Part shown: one piece after another, positions 32,710 through 41,397 of the stretch
Numbering within the stretch: position 1 is the first letter of the stretch
Layout: each line of letters begins with the position of its first letter
Source of the DNA: Curtobacterium sp. MR_MD2014
Lineage (GTDB): Bacteria > Actinomycetota > Actinomycetes > Actinomycetales > Microbacteriaceae
Direction of reading: 5' to 3'
DNA length: 64,000 nucleotides
Assembly (NCBI RefSeq): GCF_000772085.1
Contig: NZ_CP009755.1
Span: 2,542,001-2,606,000 of the forward strand
The notes under the pieces: model-generated
Database searches by the model: none
What the model saw: only the letters and a program-made list of their open reading frames with translations
Told to the model about the DNA's origin: nothing
Translations under genes and position numbers: made by a program

Positions 32710-33450
32710 TCAGTGGCGCGACCGCGCGGTGAGCCACTCGTCGAAGGACGGTCCGACCACCTCCGTACCCACGTCCGGCAGGAGCGCACCGTCGCGGAAC
32801 GCGCGCCCCAGCCGACCGGGGATGCGGAGCGGCAGCGCACGGATGCCGGGAGCGGGCAGCGACTCCGTCATCGCCAGCAGTGTCGTCCGCCGCGGCCCGG
32901 CGACCTCGACGCGTCGCTCCCTGCGCTCACCCGAGACGACCTCCGCCACGACGGCGGCCACCGCGGTCAGCGCCACGGGAGCGATCGTCATCGCCGGGAC
33001 CAGCGCGACGCGACCGACACCGAAACGCTCGGCGTTCTGCTCCGCGAACTCGTGCCACTGCGTCGAGCGCACCACCGACAGTTCGGCACCGGTCGTCGCG
33101 GCGGCCCGTTCCTGCGCTGCCTTGCCGGCGAAGTAGCCGTACCCCTGCACCTCCGGACGCTCGCACCCGAGGACCGAGAGCAGGACGTGCCGCGCCCCGA
33201 CCGCTGCGGCAGCCGAACCGACCGCGGTGGTCGACCGGACGAAGAAGTCGGTGGCTCGTCGGCGGCTCGTCGTGAAGCGACCGGTGGCCTCGACCACCAC
33301 GTCGGCACCCCGGAGCACAGCCGCGACGTCGTCGCGCAGGACGTCGAACCCCGTCCGCCGCGACGACACCTGCACCGCCCAGCCCCGCGCGGCGATCGCC
33401 GCTCCGATCGCTCGACCCGATGTTCCCCCGCCGACGACGACTGCGCGCAC
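32710..33450 (-). CDS. NAD(P)-binding NmrA/SDR-like oxidoreductase
   Basis: A 246-residue protein. VVVGGGTSGRAIGAAIAARG at the N-terminus is a variant Rossmann loop; HVLLSVLGCERPEVQGYGYF and LSVVRSTQWHEFAEQ match NmrA-like/atypical SDR proteins. A catalytic YxxxK is represented by YFAGK. The substrate is unknown. Start GTG 33450 follows GGGAGGG. It is divergent from the TetR gene at 33520 with a perfect dyad between, so it is probably the regulated target. It shares fold but little sequence with the convergent NmrA-like protein. Confidence 0.82.
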   Translation of the reverse strand: MRAVVVGGGTSGRAIGAAIAARGWAVQVSSRRTGFDVLRDDVAAVLRGADVVVEATGRFTTSRRRATDFFVRSTTAVGSAAAAVGARHVLLSVLGCERPEVQGYGYFAGKAAQERAAATTGAELSVVRSTQWHEFAEQNAERFGVGRVALVPAMTIAPVALTAVAAVVAEVVSGERRERRVEVAGPRRTTLLAMTESLPAPGIRALPLRIPGRLGRAFRDGALLPDVGTEVVGPSFDEWLTARSRH

Positions 33451-33469
33451 GACACCCTCCCGATCGATC

Positions 33470-33485
33470 CTCTACAGATGTAGAG
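33470..33485. promoter_or_regulatory. Perfect 16-bp palindrome, TetR operator candidate
   Basis: CTCTACA-GA-TGTAGAG lies midway between the divergent oxidoreductase and TetR genes. Its length and symmetry are typical of TetR-family operators. Confidence 0.75.
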
Positions 33486-33519
33486 AACAGTACGATGTCC
33501 TGGCCGAGAGGGGAAGCCA

Positions 33520-34074
33520 TTGGGACGACGCGACGACCTCGCCGACGCGGCGGTCCGCCTCGTGGCGCGCGGCGGCGCGCGGTCGCTCACCCACCGCGGC
33601 GTCGACACCGAGGCAGGGGTCCCGCCCGGGTCGACGACGTACTACGCGTCGACCCGGCACGCACTGCTCGCGCTGGTGGCGGCGCGGATCACCGAGCAGC
33701 TGGCGTCCGACGTCGCCGGACTCCAGCTGCCGGAGGACCCGGACGACGCCTCGGTCGTCGCGGTCGCCACCGGGTTCCTCGACGCACTCGCTGCTCGCGG
33801 CGATGCACAGGCCGCCCGGCTCGCGCTCCTCGTCGAACTGCGCGACGACCCCGGACTGCGTGCTCCCCTGACCGGCGCCGACCCGGCGCGTGACGACCTC
33901 GTCCGAGCGGCACGGACCCTGCTCGACGGCATCGGCGTCGTGGACCCGGACGGCTCCGCACGGGACCTCGTCGGGATCGTCGACGCCCTGCTGCTCTACC
34001 GGGTCGGCGCGGTCGCCGCCGTCGATCCGAACGCGGTGCTCACGGCCTACGTCGCCGGGCTCCCGCGGAGGTGA
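33520..34074 (+). CDS. TetR-family transcriptional regulator
   Basis: A 184-residue protein. The segment ARSLTHRGVDTEAGVPPGST (about residues 20-39) followed by TYYASTRHALLALV is the TetR helix-turn-helix variant found in many actinobacterial regulators. The C-terminal part is helical and short. The start is TTG 33520, supported by AGGGGAAG upstream; no better start exists in frame. It probably binds the palindrome at 33470-33485 and controls the divergent oxidoreductase gene. Confidence 0.85.
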   Translation: MGRRDDLADAAVRLVARGGARSLTHRGVDTEAGVPPGSTTYYASTRHALLALVAARITEQLASDVAGLQLPEDPDDASVVAVATGFLDALAARGDAQAARLALLVELRDDPGLRAPLTGADPARDDLVRAARTLLDGIGVVDPDGSARDLVGIVDALLLYRVGAVAAVDPNAVLTAYVAGLPRR

Positions 34075-34086
34075 ACCCCGCGGTGG

Positions 34087-34971
34087 TCAGGCGCCGAGCC
34101 CGTCGACCACCGCAGCACGGGCCATCGCGTCGACACCGTCGCCGAGCGCTCCCCTGCTCACCGACCAGAGGGCGGACTCGACCAGCCGCGCGGTGCACCA
34201 GGCGGCGATGCGGTCCGGGGACTGGCCGGTCGTGTCCGACAGCACGGCGACCCGGTGCCGGACGGCGCGCAGGGGGTCGCCCGTGCGGAAGGGGTCGCCG
34301 ACCTGCACGAGCACCGGGCTCAGGTCGTAGGCCGGATCGCCGACCATCGGCTTCGGGTCGATGACGAGCCACGGCTCCCGGACCGCCGCGAGCACGTTGC
34401 CGGGGTTCGCGTCCCCGTGCACGACCACCGACCGTGGGGCGTCGCGGGGCAGGGTGCGGAGCAGGTCGGTGCCGCGGCGCACGAGTCCGGGGTCGAAGGG
34501 TGGCGCGAGCTCGAGCATCCGGGCTTCGGCGAGCGCCGCCCACTCCGCGGCGACGTCGGCGACGGACTCGAACGGGTGGTCGTCCGGGATCCCGGTCGCC
34601 CAGAGCCGCGTGAGCAGACCACCCGCGGTGCGCAGGCGCTCCTCGGCCGGCACGTCGTCACGCTGCACGAGGCGGGTGCCGGGCTCGCAGCGCTCGAGCA
34701 GCAGCACGAAGGGGTCGTCCGGGTCCACGGCGAGCAGGCGGACCGCCCCGGCGCCGTCCCACCACCCGAGCGCTGCTGCCTCGTGCTCGGCCTCGCGGTG
34801 CGGCAGGGACAGCTTGAGGACGGCATCGCCGCCGTCGGGCAGCCGCACTCGGACGACGTGCGAGACGCTGCCGCCCGCGTACGGCTCGCCGGGGCGCAGG
34901 TCCCAGCGCTCGACCGCGCGGGCGAGCAGACGCGGGACGGACGCACGCCAGTCCTGCTCGGTCGGCCACAT
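34087..34971 (-). CDS. APH-type phosphotransferase (streptomycin 6-kinase/hydroxyurea-resistance kinase family)
   Basis: A 294-residue kinase-like protein. It shows PGEPYAGGSVSHVVRVRLPD at the start, VLKLSLPH with the ATP lysine, the Brenner motif VVHGDANPGNVLA (catalytic Asp near residue 190) and VIDPKPMVGDPAYDL, the pattern of the APH_6/hur family, which includes aminoglycoside 6-phosphotransferases. Chromosomal members often have no proven antibiotic substrate, so resistance is not implied. ATG 34971 was chosen since a TACGCT -10 lies 6 nt upstream; the frame extends 50 codons further without a start signal. Confidence 0.87.
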   Translation of the reverse strand: MWPTEQDWRASVPRLLARAVERWDLRPGEPYAGGSVSHVVRVRLPDGGDAVLKLSLPHREAEHEAAALGWWDGAGAVRLLAVDPDDPFVLLLERCEPGTRLVQRDDVPAEERLRTAGGLLTRLWATGIPDDHPFESVADVAAEWAALAEARMLELAPPFDPGLVRRGTDLLRTLPRDAPRSVVVHGDANPGNVLAAVREPWLVIDPKPMVGDPAYDLSPVLVQVGDPFRTGDPLRAVRHRVAVLSDTTGQSPDRIAAWCTARLVESALWSVSRGALGDGVDAMARAAVVDGLGA

Positions 34972-34977
34972 GCTCGG

Positions 34978-34983
34978 AGCGTA
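34978..34983 (-). promoter_or_regulatory. -10 box (TACGCT), leaderless promoter of the APH-type gene
   Basis: On the minus strand TACGCT is followed by 6 nt and ATG 34971. Confidence 0.55.
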
Positions 34984-35150
34984 CCGAGCGCCGGGACGGG
35001 GGTGGCGGGGCGGGGGCGATCCGGGCCTCCAGTCCGACCCCCGAACGGGGTACGCACTTGTCCGCCGCAGCACCGACTGCCGCGGCGTCCGGGCGGGTCT
35101 ACCGTCTGTTGCGGGCGGCAACGGGGCCGTCCGACGATGAATCGAGCATC

Positions 35151-36932
35151 ATGCAACGACGGATGAGCACGCTCCTCGCGACGATCACGGCGGTCGGACT
35201 GGTCGGCGCCCTGGCGCCGGCCGTGCAGGCACAGGCAGCCGTGCCGACCAGCGACACCCCGGACCTCGGCAGCAACGTCAAGGTCTACAGCCCGTCGACA
35301 ACGACCTCGACCATCCAGGCCGACGTGGACGCGGCGTTCGACTCGCAGCTCCGCAGCAGCGGGGCGCAGTTCGGCTCGCAGCGGTACGCCTTCCTCTTCA
35401 AGCCGGGCAGCTACGGTCGGCTCTGGGCGAACCTCGGCTTCTACACGTCCGTGGCCGGCCTCGGCAAGAACCCGGACGACGTCACGATCACCGGTGCGAT
35501 CAACGTCGACTCCGGGTGGAACGCCGGTGACGAGAAGAACGCGACGCAGAACTTCTGGCGGTCGGCGGAGAACCTGTCGGTCGTCCCCGAGGGCGGCACC
35601 GACCGCTGGGCGGTGTCGCAGGCCGCACCGATGCGGCGGGTCCACGTCAAGGGGAACCTGACGATGGGACCGTCGAACCAGGACGGCGGTCAGGGCTACT
35701 CGTCCGGTGGGTACATCGCCGACTCGAAGGTCGACGGCACCGTCACCAGCGGGTCCCAGCAGCAGTGGTACACCCGGAACTCCTCGCTCGGCAGCTGGCA
35801 GGGCGGGAACTGGAACATGGTGTTCTCGGGGGTGCAGGGCGCTCCCGCGAACGACTTCTCGAAGAGCTGGACCACGCTGTCGACCACGCCGGTGACGCGT
35901 GAGAAGCCGTACCTGTACATCGACTCGTCGAACAACTACCACGTGTTCGTGCCGTCGCTGCGGACGAACTCCACCGGGGTGACGTGGCCGAACACGCCGG
36001 GGACCGACATCCCGATGCGGAACTTCTACGTCGCACACCCCGGTGACAGCGCGACGACGATCAACAGCGCGCTGGCGCAGGGGCTGAACCTGTTCTTCAC
36101 CCCGGGCACGTACCAGCTGGACGCCGCGCTGAACGTCACGCGTCCGGACACCGTCGTCACGGGCATCGGCTTCCCGACGCTCGTGCCGACGAAGGGCAAC
36201 GCGGTCCTCACCAGCTCGGACGTCTCGGGTGTGAACGTCTCGAACCTCGTGGTCGACGCGGGGACGACGAACAGCGCGCAGCTCGTCCGACTCGGCACCG
36301 GCGGCTCGCACGTCGACCACGCGTCGAACCCGCAGAGCATCCAGGACGTGTTCTTCCGCGTCGGGTCGAGCATCCAGGGCAAGGCGTCGACGACGCTGCA
36401 GGTCAACGCGGACGACACGCTGGTCGACCACATCTGGGCGTGGCGGGCCGACCACGGCGGAGCGGCCACTGGGTGGAACGTCAACACCGGCGCCACGGGT
36501 GTCGAGGTGAACGGGGACGACGTCCTGGCGACCGGGTTGTTCGTCGAGCACTACCAGCGGTACGAGGTGCTGTGGAACGGCAACCGGGGTCGGACGATCT
36601 TCTTCCAGAACGAGATGCCGTACGACGTGCCGGACAACGCCTCGTGGCAGAGCCCGACCGGAGCCGGGTACGCGGCGTACAAGGTCGCGTCGGGGGTGTC
36701 GAACCACGAGATCTGGGGCGGTGGTGTCTACTGCTTCTTCAACACGAACCCCTCCGTGCACGCAGACCGGGCGTTCGAGACGCCGACGGGCGCGGGGATC
36801 CGGGCGCACGGGCTCGTGACGGTGTCGCTCGGTGACACGGGCACGATCTCGAGCGTCATCAACGGGGTCGGTGGGGCGGTACCGACGCCGGCGGGCAACA
36901 CGGCGCCGAACCGGCTCGCGTCGTACAACTGA
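35151..36932 (+). CDS. Secreted right-handed beta-helix protein (pectin-lyase-like fold), function unknown
   Basis: A 593-residue protein with a Sec signal peptide (hydrophobic residues about 8-28, cleavage near AQAAV). The mature part is Asn/Thr/Ser/Gly-rich with many short beta-strand repeats, and FLFKPGSYGRLWANLGFYTS and TDRWAVSQAAPMRRVHVKG look like the start of a parallel beta-helix; FFTPGTYQLDAALNVTRPDT suggests a second helix start near residue 320. Homologues in actinobacteria carry misleading names such as adenylyl cyclase. A glycan-active role is plausible given the plant-polymer genes in the window, but no catalytic residues can be named. ATG 35151 and ATG 35163 are both possible starts, without clear Shine-Dalgarno. 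Confidence 0.7.
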   Translation: MQRRMSTLLATITAVGLVGALAPAVQAQAAVPTSDTPDLGSNVKVYSPSTTTSTIQADVDAAFDSQLRSSGAQFGSQRYAFLFKPGSYGRLWANLGFYTSVAGLGKNPDDVTITGAINVDSGWNAGDEKNATQNFWRSAENLSVVPEGGTDRWAVSQAAPMRRVHVKGNLTMGPSNQDGGQGYSSGGYIADSKVDGTVTSGSQQQWYTRNSSLGSWQGGNWNMVFSGVQGAPANDFSKSWTTLSTTPVTREKPYLYIDSSNNYHVFVPSLRTNSTGVTWPNTPGTDIPMRNFYVAHPGDSATTINSALAQGLNLFFTPGTYQLDAALNVTRPDTVVTGIGFPTLVPTKGNAVLTSSDVSGVNVSNLVVDAGTTNSAQLVRLGTGGSHVDHASNPQSIQDVFFRVGSSIQGKASTTLQVNADDTLVDHIWAWRADHGGAATGWNVNTGATGVEVNGDDVLATGLFVEHYQRYEVLWNGNRGRTIFFQNEMPYDVPDNASWQSPTGAGYAAYKVASGVSNHEIWGGGVYCFFNTNPSVHADRAFETPTGAGIRAHGLVTVSLGDTGTISSVINGVGGAVPTPAGNTAPNRLASYN

Positions 36933-36986
36933 CCGGGCCGGCCGGCCGCGACGGGGCCGTCGACGACACCGGTCGTCGGCGGCCCT

Positions 36987-37105
36987 CGGTCGCACGGCGT
37001 GCCGTCGGCGGACGTTCCGGTCGCACGACGGGCCGTCGGCGGCCGTTCCGGTCGCACGACGTGCCGCGCCCGCCGAACACGAGCGGCACGTCGTGCGACC
37101 GGAAC
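36987..37105. repeat. 31-bp tandem repeat ending in a 22-bp hairpin
   Basis: Copies at 36987-37017 and 37018-37048 and a partial third from 37049 share CGGTCGCACGRCGKGCCG. The third copy (arm 37045-37066) pairs perfectly over 22 bp with 37084-37105. The earlier copies could compete for the same 3' arm. The rest of the gap between the beta-helix and photolyase genes shows nothing else except the promoter at 37185. Likely a terminator that has been partly duplicated. Confidence 0.75.
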
Positions 37106-37184
37106 GCGGCCGCCGGGCCAGCCCCGGCCGCCGACGCCGACGTCGGGGCACACGCGCCGTCAGCCGGGCGTCACACGCCGCCGG

Positions 37185-37190
37185 TAGCGT
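37185..37190 (+). promoter_or_regulatory. -10 box (TAGCGT), leaderless promoter of the photolyase gene
   Basis: TAGCGT lies 6 nt before ATG 37197. Confidence 0.55.
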
Positions 37191-37196
37191 CCGGGC

Positions 37197-38702
37197 ATGG
37201 CACCCGACCACGGCAGCACCGACGCCGGCAGCACCGACCGCACCCGGCTCGTCCTCCCGGGGCAGTACGGACCGCTGTTCGACGACGGCGGCCCCGCGCT
37301 GGTGGTCGAGGCGCGCGAGTTCTTCACCGCCCGACCGATGCACCGGGCGAAGGCACACCTCTGGTTGAGCGCCCTCCGCCACCGGGTGCGGGAGCTCGGC
37401 GACCGGGCCGAGCACGTGCAGGTCGAGGGTCTCAAGGACGCCCTGGTCGGCCGGGACGACCTCGACGTGGTCGACCCGCCCTCCCGCACCCTGCGCGCGC
37501 AGGTCCGGCACTGGGGCCGTGGCACCGAGATCCTGCCGAGCCGCGGCTTCATCACCGACGAGGCCGAGTTCGCCGAGTGGGCCGCCGAGCGCACCGGCCG
37601 CTTCCGGATGGAGACCCACTACGAGCGGGTCCGCCGCCGCGAGGGCTGGCTCATGCACTCGGACGAGCCGATCGGCGGGAGGTTCAGCCTGGACGACCAG
37701 AACCGGGAACCACCGCCCAGGGGAGCGACCACGCTCGGGCTGCCCGATCCGTGGTGGCCGACCGAGGACGAGATCGACGACGAGGTCCGCCACGACCTCG
37801 ACCGCTGGGAACACGACGGCCTCGTCCGCTTCGTCGGCAGGGACGACACCCGCCGCTTCGCCGTGACCGCCGACGAGGCCCGGCAGGCCCTCGACGACTT
37901 CGTGCAGGTCCGGCTCGGGGACTTCGGGCCGTTCGAGGACGCCACGCTGACGAACGACTGGACCATGGCGCACTCGCTGCTCAGCGTGCCGATGAACCTC
38001 GGCGTGCTCGACCCGTTCGAGGTCGTCGAGGCAGCCCTCACCGCGCACCGCGACCACGACGCCCCGCTCGCGAGCGTCGAGGGCTTCGTCCGCCAGGTCG
38101 CGGGCTGGCGCGACTACGTCTGGCACCTCTACTGGTGGTTCGGCGACGACTACGGCGCCGAGGAGAACGCCCTCGGCGCACACGAGCGGCTCCCCCGCTG
38201 GTGGCAGGAGCTCGACGCGTCCGAGATCGACGCGGTCTGCCTGTCCACCGCGATGGAGGGTCTGCACGACCACGGCTGGCTGCACCACATCCAACGGCTC
38301 ATGGTGCTCGGCAACTGGGCCCTGCAGCGGGGCTACGACCCGGTCCACCTGACGGAGTGGTTCACCGACGTGTTCGTCGACGGCACCGACTGGGTGATGC
38401 CCGCGAACATCATCGGGATGTCGCAGCACGCGGACGGCGGGATGGTCGCGACGAAGCCGTACGCCTCCGGTGGCCGCTACATCGACCGGATGTCGGACCA
38501 CTGCGGCGGCTGCCGCTACGACCCGACGAAGCGGCTCGGCGAGGACGCGTGTCCCTTCACCGCCGGCTACTGGGCGTTCCTGTCGCGCACCGAGCCCGCG
38601 CTGCGGGAGAACAACCGGATGGCGCGGCCGCTGCAGCAGATGCGGAAGCTGGCGGACCTCGACGAGGTGGTGGACCAGGAGGCGCGGCGCGGCACGCCCT
38701 GA
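37197..38702 (+). CDS. Photolyase/cryptochrome of the FeS-BCP (PhrB) class
   Basis: A 501-residue protein of the deoxyribodipyrimidine photolyase-related group. The C-terminal half contains GNWALQRGYDP, NIIGMSQHADGGMVATKPY and the FAD-binding region, and four cysteines placed as in the [4Fe-4S] members: one in VCLSTAMEG, two in CGGCRYDP and one in DACPF. Relatives such as PhrB of Agrobacterium repair (6-4) photoproducts using blue light. ATG 37197 has a leaderless-type -10 box. The gene stands alone and a strong terminator follows. A purely sensory role is the alternative. Confidence 0.9.
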   Translation: MAPDHGSTDAGSTDRTRLVLPGQYGPLFDDGGPALVVEAREFFTARPMHRAKAHLWLSALRHRVRELGDRAEHVQVEGLKDALVGRDDLDVVDPPSRTLRAQVRHWGRGTEILPSRGFITDEAEFAEWAAERTGRFRMETHYERVRRREGWLMHSDEPIGGRFSLDDQNREPPPRGATTLGLPDPWWPTEDEIDDEVRHDLDRWEHDGLVRFVGRDDTRRFAVTADEARQALDDFVQVRLGDFGPFEDATLTNDWTMAHSLLSVPMNLGVLDPFEVVEAALTAHRDHDAPLASVEGFVRQVAGWRDYVWHLYWWFGDDYGAEENALGAHERLPRWWQELDASEIDAVCLSTAMEGLHDHGWLHHIQRLMVLGNWALQRGYDPVHLTEWFTDVFVDGTDWVMPANIIGMSQHADGGMVATKPYASGGRYIDRMSDHCGGCRYDPTKRLGEDACPFTAGYWAFLSRTEPALRENNRMARPLQQMRKLADLDEVVDQEARRGTP

Positions 38703-38731
38703 CCGGCCCCGCGGTACCAGGTGCCCAGGGG

Positions 38732-38777
38732 CGGACGGGAGGCACGTGGCGGCGGCGCCACGTGCCTCCCGTCCGCC
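38732..38777 (+). terminator. Terminator after the photolyase gene, GGACGGGAGGC hairpin family
   Basis: Arms 38732-38751 and 38758-38777 pair perfectly over 20 bp with a 6-nt loop. The outer half (GCGGACGGGAGGC) matches the other family members; the inner half (ACGTGGC) has diverged with compensating changes. Confidence 0.75.
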
Positions 38778-38885
38778 ACCCGGTCGCCCGGTTGCGTCGG
38801 TGGGCAGGAACGGTCGGGGCGCCACCGCCCACCCGACGGTTGCTGCTCCACCGCGCGAGGGAGGCGCCCGCGTGGAGCGCACCGG

Positions 38886-38891
38886 TAGGGT
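38886..38891 (+). promoter_or_regulatory. -10 box (TAGGGT), leaderless promoter of the Eis-like gene
   Basis: TAGGGT lies 6 nt before GTG 38898. The sequence GGTAGGGTCGG is identical to that at 26626-26636. Confidence 0.6.
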
Positions 38892-38897
38892 CGGCTC

Positions 38898-40214
38898 GTG
38901 GCCAGCAACGACGCATTCGACGACCGCTACGACCTGCGCGAGTTCGCGCCGACGACCGACGCCGAGGGGGCGCCGACGCCGGAGACCGAGGCGTGGATGC
39001 GCGCCGTCGGGTTCGGGTTCCACGAAGCCCACCCCGACGCCGAGGGTGCCGCGCGGATGGCGTCGCACTTCCTGGAGGACCAGGAGACGTTCCTCGGCGT
39101 GTACCTGCGCGACCCGTTCCCGGGCTCGGTCGACGAGACGTGGCCGGCCGGGACCTTCACCTGGTTCCGCAAGCGCCTGACGTGGGCCGAGGGCGCCGCG
39201 ATCGACACGCAGGCGATCTCGGCCGTGACGGTCCGGCCGACCGAGCGTCGGCGCGGGATCCTCCGCCGCATGATGACGCACGCGCTCGAGCGCGGCGTCG
39301 CCGAGGGCTACGCCGTCGCGTCCCTCACCGCGTCCGAGGGCACCATCTACCGCCGCTTCGGCTTCGGCTGCGCGATCCGTGAGCGGGCGGTGACCGTCCG
39401 CCGCGAGCGGGCACTGCCGCTGCTCGCGCCGACCACCGGCACCGTCGCGGTCGTCACGCCGGAGTGGCTCGCCGAGGGCACCGGGCGCGCCGTGTTCGAC
39501 CGGTTCGACGCACGCACCCCGGGCTCGATGGTCCGGAACGCCGGCACGTGGCCGATCGTGTTCGGGCTCCGCGACGGCGAGGGCCAGCCCGCGAAGGACG
39601 TCCGCGCCGCGGTGCACCGCCCCGACGACTCCGACGAGGTCGACGGCTACGTGACCTGGCGCGTGAAGGAGGGCAAGGGCGACACCGTCCTCGAGATCGT
39701 CGACCTGGTCTACGCGAACGATGCCGCGTACCTGTCGCTCTGGGAGTTCCTGCTCTCGATCGACCTGAACGACGTGGTGCAGTACAGCCGCTCGCGGCTC
39801 GACGACCCGATCGTCGCGGCCCTCGGCGACAACCGCGCCTACGACGTCGAGCACGAGGAGGACCACGTCTGGCTCCGGGTGCTCGACGTGCCGGCGGTGC
39901 TCAGCAGCCGGCCGTACGCGGTCGACGGTTCGGTGACGCTCGCCGTCTCCGACGCGATGGGGTTCGCGTCGGGCACCTACCGGCTCGACGTCACCGACGG
40001 GCAGGGCACGGTGACGCGCCTGTCCGACGGCGCCGACGGCGAGGCCGACCTGCGGCTCGACGTGGCTGACCTCGGCGCGGTGCTCATCGGCTCGGTGTCC
40101 CCGGTCACCCTCGCCGCGGCCGGACTCGTGCGTGCGGCGGACCCGACGGCGCCCGCGCTGCTCCGGGCGATGCTCACGCCGGCCCGCACGCCGCACGGGA
40201 TCACGTACTTCTAG
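38898..40214 (+). CDS. Eis-like GNAT N-acetyltransferase
   Basis: A 438-residue protein with the three-part layout of Eis: an N-terminal GNAT domain with acetyl-CoA motif VRPTERRRGILRRMM (about residues 113-127), a second degenerate GNAT region, and a C-terminal SCP2-like domain (about 330-438) ending in the catalytic-type free carboxylate of Phe (GITYF). Eis enzymes acetylate lysines or multiple amines of aminoglycosides. The native substrate here is unknown. The terminal aromatic residue matches the family. It is a single-gene unit bounded by two hairpins. Confidence 0.88.
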   Translation: MASNDAFDDRYDLREFAPTTDAEGAPTPETEAWMRAVGFGFHEAHPDAEGAARMASHFLEDQETFLGVYLRDPFPGSVDETWPAGTFTWFRKRLTWAEGAAIDTQAISAVTVRPTERRRGILRRMMTHALERGVAEGYAVASLTASEGTIYRRFGFGCAIRERAVTVRRERALPLLAPTTGTVAVVTPEWLAEGTGRAVFDRFDARTPGSMVRNAGTWPIVFGLRDGEGQPAKDVRAAVHRPDDSDEVDGYVTWRVKEGKGDTVLEIVDLVYANDAAYLSLWEFLLSIDLNDVVQYSRSRLDDPIVAALGDNRAYDVEHEEDHVWLRVLDVPAVLSSRPYAVDGSVTLAVSDAMGFASGTYRLDVTDGQGTVTRLSDGADGEADLRLDVADLGAVLIGSVSPVTLAAAGLVRAADPTAPALLRAMLTPARTPHGITYF

Positions 40215-40250
40215 GCGTGCGCCGGGCGCGCCGCCCGCTGCACCACGACC

Positions 40251-40302
40251 AACCGGAAGCACCTCGCGCCACGGAACCCCATGGCGCGAGGTGCTTCCGG
40301 TT
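40251..40302. terminator. Bidirectional terminator, perfect 21-bp hairpin
   Basis: AACCGGAAGCACCTCGCGCC plus A at 40251-40271 pairs perfectly with 40282-40302, with a 10-nt loop. It lies between the convergent ends of the Eis-like gene and the peptide ABC operon. The remaining 96 bp up to 40398 show nothing else. Confidence 0.8.
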
Positions 40303-40398
40303 GTGCAGCAGCACGCCGCACCACCAAGCGCGCCGACACATGGCGAGCCGACGTTGCGCGTCGCGGGCCCGGGCTGCCGGCCGAGCGGGGACCGGCAC

Positions 40399-41397
40399 CT
40401 ACGCCCGGCGACGCACCCGTGGGTCGACGAACGCGTAGACGACGTCCACGATCACGTTCGCGGTGACGATGAGCAGCGCCGAGAACACCGTGAAGCCGAC
40501 GACCACCTGCAGGTCGAGGGTGTGCACCGCGTCGATGAGCAGCGCTCCGAGGCCCTGCATCGAGAACACCTTCTCGGTGATGACCGCGCCGCCGAGCAGC
40601 GACCCGAGGTCGAGCCCGAACAGCGTCACCACGGGCAGGATCGCGGTCCGGAGTCCGTGCCGCACGACGACCTGCCGCTCCCGCAGGCCCTTCGCACGCG
40701 CGGTCCGGACGAAGTCCTGCGACATCGACTCGAGCATCTCGCCGCGGGTCAGCCGCGCGTAGATGGCCGCGCTGATGAAGGCGAGCACGCACCACGGCAG
40801 CACCAGGTGCGTCACCCACCCGACCGGGTCCTCGACGAACGGCACGTACCCGCTCGTGGGCAGCCAGCCGAGGGTGAACCCGAACAGCAGGATCGCGAGC
40901 AGCCCGATCAGGTACGCGGGCGAGGACACCCCGGCGACGGCGACCGTCATGACGGCGCGGTCGGCCAGCGTCCCCCGCTTGAGCGCGGACACCGTGCCGC
41001 CCGCCACACCGGCGACGAGCCACAGCACGGCCGCCCCGACGGCGATCGACGCGGTCACGGGCAGGCGCGACGCGATGAGGTTCGTGACGCTGTCGTGCAG
41101 CTGGAACGAGTACCCGAAGCACGGTGCCGCGCACGTGATCGTGGAGGCTCCGGAACCGAAGGTGCGGCCGGCGAAGATGCCGGCGAGGTACGCCCCGAAC
41201 TGCGCGAACCACGGCTTGTCGGTGCCGAGGAACGCCTGCACGTCAGCGAGCCGCTCGGGCGTGCACGGCTTGTCGCAGATCGCCCGGGCCGGGTTCGTGG
41301 GCAGCAGCATGAACAGCGCGTAGGTGATCGCCGCGACGACGAACAGCACGACGACGGCGCCGAGGATCCGGACGGCCAGGAAGCGGACGGTGCTCAT
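40399..41397 (-). CDS. Peptide/nickel-type ABC transporter permease (DppB-like)
   Basis: A 332-residue membrane protein with six helices. It starts with one helix (LAVRILGAVVVLFVVAAIT), has a long outer loop with four cysteines (ICDKPC and TCAAPCFG), and the EAA-type loop DFVRTARAKGLRERQVVVRH. These features match the DppB/OppB permease of dipeptide and oligopeptide importers. The extracytoplasmic cysteines could form disulfides. The start codon ATG 41397 overlaps the stop codon of the DppC-like gene, which lies upstream in the operon. Confidence 0.9.
   Translation of the reverse strand: MSTVRFLAVRILGAVVVLFVVAAITYALFMLLPTNPARAICDKPCTPERLADVQAFLGTDKPWFAQFGAYLAGIFAGRTFGSGASTITCAAPCFGYSFQLHDSVTNLIASRLPVTASIAVGAAVLWLVAGVAGGTVSALKRGTLADRAVMTVAVAGVSSPAYLIGLLAILLFGFTLGWLPTSGYVPFVEDPVGWVTHLVLPWCVLAFISAAIYARLTRGEMLESMSQDFVRTARAKGLRERQVVVRHGLRTAILPVVTLFGLDLGSLLGGAVITEKVFSMQGLGALLIDAVHTLDLQVVVGFTVFSALLIVTANVIVDVVYAFVDPRVRRRA

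Noticed and set aside
34320..40262. A 1,980-codon open frame on the minus strand
   Set aside because: It runs antisense through the photolyase, Eis-like and beta-helix genes and part of the APH-type gene. Long antisense frames are expected at 70% G+C with strong third-position bias; its translation is Arg/Val/Gly/Asp-rich with no domains.
40217..40466. Small open frames around the hairpin after the Eis-like gene
   Set aside because: They read through both arms of a perfect 21-bp terminator and have no start signals.
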